DNA of 8,921 nucleotides from assembly GCA_003510135.1 (NCBI GenBank), contig DOKY01000007.1, positions 4,150 through 13,070 on the forward strand, in the 5' to 3' direction. This document shows, piece after piece, positions 1 through 5,450 of this stretch. This stretch comes from Pseudothermotoga sp. GTDB lineage: Bacteria > Thermotogota > Thermotogae > Thermotogales > DSM-5069. Made by a program: the position numbers and the translations under genes. The notes under the pieces were generated by a model. The model ran no database searches. It was not told the DNA's origin and worked only from the letters and a program-made list of their open reading frames with translations. Position 1 is the first letter of the stretch; each line of letters starts with the position of its first letter.

Positions 1-872
1 TCGCCGCAAAACACTTAGAAGCGCTGTTGAAAGAAGGCATGGACGTCGCTGCGGTGGTCACACAGGCCGACAAACCCTTTGGCCGCGGTTTGAGACCGAC
101 ACCGAGCCCGGTGAAGGCTCTTGCGCAGCAGGCCAGGATACCAGTCTACGAGCGGCTCAAACAGGTCCCCTTTGACGTTCTCAACATAGATATCTGCATT
201 GTCGTCGCGTACGGAAAGATTATTCCCAGGAAATACCTTGACATGTTACCGTTCTACAACGTCCATCCTTCGTTGCTTCCAAAGTACCGGGGAGCTGCAC
301 CGATACAGCGCGCGATAGAGAACGGTGAAAAATCGACGGGGGTGACAATCTTTAAACTAACCGAGCAGCTGGATGCGGGTCCAATCGCCATGCAGGAGAG
401 TGTAAGAATAGAAGAGTTCGAAACCTTCGACGAGGTGGAAGCGAAACTTGTGAACCTCGGATGTCGAATGCTGGTCGAATTCTTGAAAGATCCCTTCTCT
501 CATGATCTCGTGCCACAAGATGAGTCTCAGGCCAGCTATGCTCCCAAAATCGAGGAGAAGGATCTTCTTATAGATTTTGCACAACCTGCAGAACGAGTGA
601 AGGACAAGATAAGGGCTTACGACTCAAAACCGGGAGCGAGAACCTTTTTGAACGGACAGTGTGTTAAGCTCTTCGGGGTCAGGGCGATCGAACCCTGTTC
701 GACAGATGTACCGGGAACAGTAATTCGCATAAACCGAGACGGGGCATTCGTAACGACGTCTACGGGCCTTGTTCTCATCTCGCACGTTCAATTTCCCGGC
801 AAGAGGCGAATGACGTTCCTTGAAGCCTTCAACGGTAGGTTGATCAGGATCAACGACAGATTCCATGTCTGA
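1..872 (+). CDS. fmt: Methionyl-tRNA formyltransferase, 5' partial
   Basis: Transfers a formyl group from 10-formyltetrahydrofolate to Met on the initiator tRNA, in the cytoplasm, just before translation initiation. The reading frame is open from base 3 and runs off the left edge. The first visible residues (AAKHLEALL) align with about residue 16 of the E. coli enzyme, so roughly 15 residues including the true start are missing; the internal TTG at 27 is not the start. The visible 289 codons contain the formyltransferase signature: the NVHPSLLPKYRGAAPIQ block at 258-308, with the catalytic Asn (258-260) and His (264-266), followed by the LDAGP motif (369-383) carrying the catalytic Asp. The C-terminal tRNA-binding domain follows, with a SKPGA motif near codon 208. 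The stop is TGA at 870-872, only three bases before the RNase P RNA P1 helix. A def gene often precedes fmt, but that position lies outside the window. Confidence 0.96.
   Translation, partial: AAKHLEALLKEGMDVAAVVTQADKPFGRGLRPTPSPVKALAQQARIPVYERLKQVPFDVLNIDICIVVAYGKIIPRKYLDMLPFYNVHPSLLPKYRGAAPIQRAIENGEKSTGVTIFKLTEQLDAGPIAMQESVRIEEFETFDEVEAKLVNLGCRMLVEFLKDPFSHDLVPQDESQASYAPKIEEKDLLIDFAQPAERVKDKIRAYDSKPGARTFLNGQCVKLFGVRAIEPCSTDVPGTVIRINRDGAFVTTSTGLVLISHVQFPGKRRMTFLEAFNGRLIRINDRFHV
839..854. repeat. Short inverted repeat at the 3' end of fmt
   Basis: GTTGATC and GATCAAC form perfect 7-bp arms separated by AG, inside the last codons of fmt and about 21 bases before the P1 helix of the RNase P RNA. 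It could be a protein-binding dyad or a small hairpin, but it also encodes the ordinary residues RLIRIN, so chance is quite possible. I do not assign a function. Confidence 0.35.
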
Positions 873-875
873 CTC

Positions 876-1208
876 CACGGAGAGGGACGGGTGGTCGCGG
901 GTCTGATTGGCCCGAGGAAAGTCCGGACTCCACAGGGCAAGGTGCTGGGTAATACCCAGGAGGAGCGATCCTCGGAAAGGGCCACAGAAACTTCAAACCG
1001 CCCGAAGAGGGCAAGGGTGAAAAGGTGAGGTAAGAGCTCACCAGCATCGGGGTGACCCGATGGCTCGGTAACCCCCACCTGGAGCAAGGCCGAGCAGGGG
1101 TGGGTGGCCCGCCCATAACCCCGGGTAGGCCGCTTGAGGAGGGCGGAAACGCTCTCCCCAGATAGATGACCACCCTCGACAGAATCCGGCTTACAGTCCC
1201 TCTCCGTG
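876..1208 (+). ncRNA. rnpB: RNase P RNA, bacterial type A
   Basis: Catalytic RNA of RNase P, which cuts the 5' leader from precursor tRNAs. The folding is visible by direct pairing. P1 is a perfect 13-bp helix (876-888 with 1196-1208) and P2 is 8 bp (889-896 with 1168-1175). P3 is 898-903/909-914. P8 is 945-950/954-959. P9 is 960-964/969-973 with a GCGA loop. P12 is short (1000-1003/1009-1012). P13 is 1024-1029/1037-1042, and P14 is 1045-1051/1056-1062 with a GUGA loop. A P18-like hairpin with a GAAA loop lies at 1138-1157. Conserved segments are GAGGAAAGUCCGGACUCC (914-931), the GGUAA that binds tRNA CCA in L15 (1067-1071), AGAUAGAUGACC (1160-1171) and GACAGAAUCCGGCUUA (1178-1193). The length of about 333 nt fits the family. 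The exact mature ends are inferred from P1. No promoter or T-rich terminator is evident, so it may be cut out of the fmt-truA transcript. Confidence 0.97.
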
Positions 1209-1213
1209 ATTCT

Positions 1214-1221
1214 AAAGGGGG
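1214..1221 (+). promoter_or_regulatory. Ribosome binding site of truA
   Basis: AAAGGGGG lies just outside the RNase P RNA, 8 bases before GTG 1230 and 5 bases before TTG 1227. It places the truA start downstream of the P1 helix and argues against the in-frame GTG at 1206, which is itself part of that helix. Confidence 0.65.
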
Positions 1222-1229
1222 AAACGTTG

Positions 1230-1964
1230 GTGAAACGGTTCATGGCAGTGATCTCGTACGATGGAACGAATTTCTTTGGTTTTCAGTCGCAACCCAACGT
1301 CAGAACCGTACAGGGCGTGATCGAAATGGCCCTGGAAAGGATATTCAAGTCCAGGACCACAGTTCTGGTCTCAGGAAGAACCGACACCGGAGTGCACGCG
1401 ATCGGTCAGGTGATCGTGTTTGACAGTCCCATCGATATAGATGAAACCAGTATGAAGAACGCACTGAACGCAAATCTGCCAGATGACGTATATGTCAGAA
1501 GAATCATCGAGGTTGACAGAGACTTTCATCCACGTTTCGAAGCAAAGAGGCGCATATACCATTATTTCATCTACAACGCCCCCGAACCGAACCTGTTCTT
1601 GAGGAACTACACCTGGTGGTTTCCCTACAAGCTGAACGTTGAAAAAATGCGGCAGGCCGCAAGGTATCTTGAAGGAGAACACGACTTCAGAAGCTTTGTC
1701 AAAGTAGAAGGCAACGAGAGCACGGTGCGTACCATTTACAGGATCAGAATAGTGCATCTGAGAAACAGGATAATACTGATTCGTGTCGAAGGCCGTTCCT
1801 TCGCGCGCAGGATGGTCAGAAACATCGTGGGAGCTCTGGTGAAGGTGGGGACGGGACAGTGGGAACCGGAGAAGTTGAAAGAAGTGCTCGAAGCCAAAAA
1901 CAGATCGCTCGCTCCGGCTACGGCACCTGCACATGGCTTGTACTTCTACTCTGTGGAGTTCTGA
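1230..1964 (+). CDS. truA: tRNA pseudouridine(38-40) synthase TruA
   Basis: Converts uridines 38, 39 and 40 in the tRNA anticodon stem-loop to pseudouridine. The product is 244 residues from GTG 1230. Family landmarks are SYDGTNFFGFQSQP (residues 9-22) and SGRTDTGVHAIGQV (48-61), in which D52 is the catalytic aspartate (D60 in E. coli). Others are NANLPDDVYVR, a HPRFEAKRRIYHYFIYN block, FARRMVRNIVGALVKVG and the C-terminal APAHGLYFYSVEF. The start was chosen from the ribosome site at 1214-1221; TTG 1227 is nearly as good and would add one residue. GTG 1206 is rejected because it lies in rnpB P1. The stop shares one base with the next start (TGATG). It sits directly after rnpB, so two tRNA-maturation functions adjoin. 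No truncation or odd residues are seen. Confidence 0.96.
   Translation: MKRFMAVISYDGTNFFGFQSQPNVRTVQGVIEMALERIFKSRTTVLVSGRTDTGVHAIGQVIVFDSPIDIDETSMKNALNANLPDDVYVRRIIEVDRDFHPRFEAKRRIYHYFIYNAPEPNLFLRNYTWWFPYKLNVEKMRQAARYLEGEHDFRSFVKVEGNESTVRTIYRIRIVHLRNRIILIRVEGRSFARRMVRNIVGALVKVGTGQWEPEKLKEVLEAKNRSLAPATAPAHGLYFYSVEF
1955..1958 (+). promoter_or_regulatory. Weak ribosome binding site before ATG 1964
   Basis: GGAG lies 5 bases before ATG 1964, inside the last codons of truA. With the TGATG stop/start overlap it suggests translation by coupling to truA. Confidence 0.45.
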
Positions 1965-3274
1965 TGGCTTTTGAGATCGAGAAAATGGATCTGTTCAACA
2001 CAGAAGTGTACATCGTCCGGGACAGAGGAATCCTGTACTACGTTGGTGAGACGGAGCCGGCGACGGAAGATCTTCTCCTGATAGAGGAATGGATGAGAGT
2101 TCCAGTTGTCTCACTGCTCTACGATGGTCCGGGTGAAATGAGAACAACCGTCGAAACCTGCGTGGTTGAAGCGGGTACACTCGTTGGAGTCGGAGATCTT
2201 TTGTACGTAAAGGTGAGAAAACAATCGGGTTTCTGCTACGTCAGGCTCATGTACAGGAACTGGCAGTGGGACAATTCTGATCAACTTTGGAAAGAAGAGG
2301 AGTTTGAGAACAAATTGAGAGAGCAACTGAAGGAAATGTTTTCTTCTCAACTCGATCGGCCGAAAGTGGGTTATCACGTCCTCGTCGCAGATAGAATCGT
2401 CGTTGAAAAGCGCGAGAACCAGCCCGTGCCGGTCAAGATCGAGGTGCCGGAAAGGATCGTGTCGCTCACGGTGGACAACGAGCGAAAACTCGTCTCAGAA
2501 GGCTTCTACAACTTCTATGGCAGGATTATCTACGTCGATGAAGATACCAATCTTTCCACTACGGCGTTCTTCGAGAACGCTCGGATGGTCTACAAAACAT
2601 CCGGTGGTTACGTCGTGTATAAAGATGGTGCACTGTTCTTTCCCGACGGCAGAAAGGTGGTCTCGCCAGAACCTTTCGACGTTGTGGACGATCGAATAAT
2701 CCCATGGCGCGTGAACGTGAGATCGGAAGGTTCAAGCTTTCTCACGACCGTCGTGGGACGATTCGGTGAGGTGCTGGTCCTTTCCTGTGGAATGATCGCT
2801 CCGATAGACCTTTCCTGGTTCATGCGCGTGAGTGGACCGATAATCGAGTGGGCAAAAGTCGAAGAAAGATTTTACGTGCTTGACATTGCAGGTTACGTGA
2901 GGGCCATCGATCTGAAGAATCGACGCACGCTTTGGGAAAGACTTGTTCCGAACGGTTGGGGTATCGCGGTCTGTGGAAACGAAATCTATGTTGGCAGTGG
3001 AGAAAGACTTCTTCACTTCAACGAGAAGGGCGAACTGGTGGAAGAATTATCCTGTCAGGACTTTGGTACCTCTTCGAAGGGTATAATTACTCTGGCGAAG
3101 GCCGAAGGAAGGTTCGTCAGAGGCCAGAGTGGCAGCGTTTTGCTCGAAGCTTCTAAGGCCACGGTCTACACCGATCAGATTTTCGAGTTTGAAAACGTTC
3201 GAAACGTCCGCTTTTTTGACTGGGGGATCGTGCTGGTTGAAGAGTCAGGATGCTGGGTGGTAGAAGGACGTTGA
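1964..3274 (+). CDS. Hypothetical beta-rich protein, possibly propeller-like
   Basis: I do not recognise this family. From ATG 1964 the product has 436 residues. It is rich in alternating hydrophobic and polar strands, with one charged, likely helical stretch (KEEEFENKLREQLKEMF, about residues 110-126). Around residues 303-360 there are strand pairs of the type FYVLDIAGYVRAIDL followed by TLWERL, then IYVGSGERLLHFNEKGEL. These resemble PQQ-like beta-propeller blades, a resemblance of pattern only. Six cysteines are scattered without a metal-binding spacing. From ATG 1964 there is no signal peptide, so a cytoplasmic location is the default. An in-frame GTG at 1859, inside truA, would add 35 residues that include a hydrophobic run (WLVLLLCGVLMAF). 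Its start sits on the truA stop and its end overlaps tlyA, so it is expressed with RNA-modifying enzymes; its role is unknown. Confidence 0.85.
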   Translation: MAFEIEKMDLFNTEVYIVRDRGILYYVGETEPATEDLLLIEEWMRVPVVSLLYDGPGEMRTTVETCVVEAGTLVGVGDLLYVKVRKQSGFCYVRLMYRNWQWDNSDQLWKEEEFENKLREQLKEMFSSQLDRPKVGYHVLVADRIVVEKRENQPVPVKIEVPERIVSLTVDNERKLVSEGFYNFYGRIIYVDEDTNLSTTAFFENARMVYKTSGGYVVYKDGALFFPDGRKVVSPEPFDVVDDRIIPWRVNVRSEGSSFLTTVVGRFGEVLVLSCGMIAPIDLSWFMRVSGPIIEWAKVEERFYVLDIAGYVRAIDLKNRRTLWERLVPNGWGIAVCGNEIYVGSGERLLHFNEKGELVEELSCQDFGTSSKGIITLAKAEGRFVRGQSGSVLLEASKATVYTDQIFEFENVRNVRFFDWGIVLVEESGCWVVEGR

Positions 3275-4056
3275 GACTCGACGAGTTGATCGTGAAGAGA
3301 GGTTTTGCAAGGAGCCGTTCACAGGCGGCCGATCTCATCAAGCTGGGCAGAGTTTTCGTCAATGGCTTGCCCTGCACAAAGCCCGGTAAGCTCGTTGAAG
3401 AGAACGCAGACATTTCGATCTCTCGGGAGCGTTTCTACGTGAGCAGAGGGGGAGAAAAACTCGAGAGCGCGTGGAAAGCTTTCGAAGTGGATTTCTCTGG
3501 CAAAACAGTCTGCGATATTGGCGCCTCGATTGGTGGCTTTACTCATTTTGCTCTTTTGCACGGCGCGGCGAAGGTTTTTGCCGTGGACGTTGGGGAAAAC
3601 CAGTTGCACGAGTCTTTGAGAGCTGACCCACGTGTGGTTGTGGTCGAGAAATTCAACGCTCGATACCTGACAGAAGAGGTCCTCGGCGAGAAAGTCGACA
3701 TCGTTCTGTGCGACGTTTCTTTCATCTCAGTCAAATTGATACTTCCAGCCATTGACAGAGTTCTCAAACCGGAGGGGGAAGCGTTAGTGCTTGTGAAACC
3801 ACAATTCGAGGTTGGCAGAAACGTCAAGCAAACTGAGTCTGTGCACGTCAAGCTACTGCTGGACATTTTGCGGTGTGCAGAAATGAACCATCTGCATCCC
3901 GCTGGACTCGTCGAATGTACGGTGCGAGGTGGGAAGGGTCAGATAGAATACTTTCTCCACCTGGAAAGAAATGATGAGAACAAGCTCGACGTTGAAACGG
4001 TCTCAAAGATTGTGGAGGCGTCTTGGAACCGATCGCAGGGCAGGGGTAAGCTATGA
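3250..4056 (+). CDS. tlyA: TlyA-family rRNA 2'-O-methyltransferase
   Basis: Predicted SAM-dependent ribose methyltransferase. Mycobacterial TlyA methylates cytidines in 16S and 23S rRNA; the target here is not shown by the sequence. The 268 residues match the family length. An S4 RNA-binding domain comes first (about 8-60, RLDELIVKRGFARSRSQA). A linker RFYV (61-64) stands where the M. tuberculosis protein has RAWV. A FtsJ-like Rossmann domain follows. Candidate catalytic tetrad: K70 (SRGGEKL), D155 (CDVSFIS), K183 (LVKPQFEVG), E233 (GQIEYFL). SAM motif I reads DIGASIGGFTH (89-99), against the more usual GASTGGFTD. ATG 3250 overlaps the upstream gene by 25 nt. TTG 3271, giving a TTGA stop overlap and MRLDEL, is a serious alternative, but its AGAAGGA site (3262-3268) is only 2-3 bases away. 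The old name hemolysin is misleading. Confidence 0.93.
   Translation: MLGGRRTLRLDELIVKRGFARSRSQAADLIKLGRVFVNGLPCTKPGKLVEENADISISRERFYVSRGGEKLESAWKAFEVDFSGKTVCDIGASIGGFTHFALLHGAAKVFAVDVGENQLHESLRADPRVVVVEKFNARYLTEEVLGEKVDIVLCDVSFISVKLILPAIDRVLKPEGEALVLVKPQFEVGRNVKQTESVHVKLLLDILRCAEMNHLHPAGLVECTVRGGKGQIEYFLHLERNDENKLDVETVSKIVEASWNRSQGRGKL
4042..4046 (+). promoter_or_regulatory. Ribosome binding site before ATG 4053
   Basis: AGGGG lies 6 bases before ATG 4053, within the last codons of tlyA. The ATGA stop/start overlap at 4053-4056 points to translational coupling with tlyA. Confidence 0.6.
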
Positions 4057-5447
4057 GACGATTCTGGTCAATACTTCTCATTTTGCTGTGTGTTTTCGCG
4101 ATTGCCGACGCGACATCTTTCGTGCCAAGGGATTACGATTTTTTCGTGCTTCTGAAAGGTAACTCGCTGTATTACGACAAGTTGAGCAGTGTTCCACTGT
4201 TTCGGTTCATGTTGAAGGACGATAAGATTGCGTTGGAAAGCCTTTTCGTTTCTCTGCTGGAGAACACGTGCAACAATGTCGGAGTGCCCATTAGTTCCGT
4301 GTACGAGGCGCTTGAGAACGACATACTGTTCGCCGCAAAAGGTACCGAGTTCACTCTCGAACAGTTCTTCTCACTGGATCTGAACTATTATCTTCAGGTG
4401 CTCAGAAACATAGGCAGCAACTCTATCATCGTGATGAAGTCTTCAAAACCTGAGCAACTGCTTCGCCTCATGGCAAAGTTGATGGACCTGAAAATGACAA
4501 AGAATGAAAAGATTTGGGTCCTTCACGATACGGACGTTGCGATCTTCGCTTCGGCGCACGAAGGTTATCTGGTGATCTCCGGTAGCCGAACCGCTCTCTT
4601 GAAGGCTATAGATGCTTACGATCTGGAGCAGTTACAGATGAAAAACGAAGAACCAGCGGTCAGGGAGTTGTTGAATCAATCGGCTTGGTTGTACGGGTTC
4701 TTTAAGAGAGACACGCTGCGCCTCAAAGGACTTTTCGTTTCGACGAACGATGTGGAGACAGAATACGTCAGTGTCCTGGGTGTTCCCAGTGGTGAGTCTT
4801 TGAAGATAGAGGTTCGCCAGCAGTTGAGATCGGCGACGGGCATGGAAAAGTACGTCTCTTCGGCAACAGGTATGCTCGGCATGCCGTTCATTGGGAACTT
4901 CGCATTTTCTGCCACAGCGGCTGGCCCAATGGACCTTGCAGATTCATTATCTCAGTGGTTCCAGGGCGCGCAGGACGAAGTAAAAAAGATCTACGAGATC
5001 GTCTCTTACATACTCAAATCGAGCACCGGGCGTGTCTACATGACGGGTGATCTGTTCGGGGATCAGATCCGACTGGTAACGATTTTCGAACTGTCTAAGG
5101 ATCTGGACCTGTCGTTTCTGATCAAGTACGGTGCGAGGTCCTTCGGAAGCGAAATCAGACTGCCCATAATAGATGGTTTCCTCAGCTTCTTCCAATCCGA
5201 CAGGCGTCTCATCATGACGAACATGACCAAAGCGCAGTACGACACGGCTGCGAACAGGAGACGGGTGAGAGACGATGTGACCTATCAGTACATCTCACGT
5301 AATTACGCAACCCAGGACGTGCTGAGATTGTTCGTCGACGTAGGTTCACTTCTGAGAGCCATGCTGGGCATCAACGCGGTTGGCAAATTCTTTTTGACCC
5401 AACAGTTCGATGGTCAAGCTTTCGTCTACAGAATGGAGGTCATGTGA
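4053..5447 (+). CDS. Hypothetical exported protein with signal peptide
   Basis: I do not recognise this 464-residue protein. It begins with a classical Sec signal peptide: basic MRR, a hydrophobic core (FWSILLILLCVFAIA, residues 4-18), and an ADA site giving likely cleavage after residue 20. The Cys at 13 lacks a proper lipobox, so a lipoprotein is unlikely. No later transmembrane segment is obvious, and the mature part has a single Cys (in ENTCNN), which fits a periplasmic location. The start of the mature protein (FVPRDYDFFVLLKG) and a later ISGSRTALLKAID segment loosely recall DUF3352-type bacterial proteins; this is a weak impression. It overlaps tlyA by 4 nt and ends 3 nt before secA, so it is probably co-expressed with the export ATPase that would move it. 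Whether it is merely a substrate or helps envelope assembly cannot be read from the sequence. Confidence 0.88.
   Translation: MRRFWSILLILLCVFAIADATSFVPRDYDFFVLLKGNSLYYDKLSSVPLFRFMLKDDKIALESLFVSLLENTCNNVGVPISSVYEALENDILFAAKGTEFTLEQFFSLDLNYYLQVLRNIGSNSIIVMKSSKPEQLLRLMAKLMDLKMTKNEKIWVLHDTDVAIFASAHEGYLVISGSRTALLKAIDAYDLEQLQMKNEEPAVRELLNQSAWLYGFFKRDTLRLKGLFVSTNDVETEYVSVLGVPSGESLKIEVRQQLRSATGMEKYVSSATGMLGMPFIGNFAFSATAAGPMDLADSLSQWFQGAQDEVKKIYEIVSYILKSSTGRVYMTGDLFGDQIRLVTIFELSKDLDLSFLIKYGARSFGSEIRLPIIDGFLSFFQSDRRLIMTNMTKAQYDTAANRRRVRDDVTYQYISRNYATQDVLRLFVDVGSLLRAMLGINAVGKFFLTQQFDGQAFVYRMEVM
5435..5440 (+). promoter_or_regulatory. Ribosome binding site of secA
   Basis: GGAGGT lies 10 bases before ATG 5451, within the last codons of the upstream gene. 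It is one of the strongest sites in the window by match to the anti-SD sequence, though its spacing is somewhat long. Confidence 0.6.
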
Positions 5448-5450
5448 GAG

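Noticed and set aside
27..872. TTG 27 as the start of fmt
   Set aside because: The frame is open to the left edge and the residues before TTG match the conserved Fmt N-terminal region, so the gene is cut by the window.
1196..1221. Intrinsic terminator after rnpB
   Set aside because: The P1 3' strand is followed by ATTCTAAAGGGGG, with no run of T residues.
1206..1229. GTG 1206 as the truA start
   Set aside because: It lies in the 3' strand of the RNase P P1 helix and has no ribosome site; the AAAGGGGG site supports GTG 1230 or TTG 1227.
788..1243. Minus-strand open frames of 151 and 107 codons across the RNase P RNA
   Set aside because: They are antisense to a well-supported structured RNA, have low-complexity compositions and match no family I know.
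1371..1934. 187-codon minus-strand open frame opposite truA
   Set aside because: Fully antisense to a conserved enzyme, with no family resemblance; explained by codon bias.
4053..4112. Lipoprotein signal in the exported protein
   Set aside because: The Cys at residue 13 is preceded by Leu-Leu, not the small residue a lipobox needs, and lies in the middle of the hydrophobic core.
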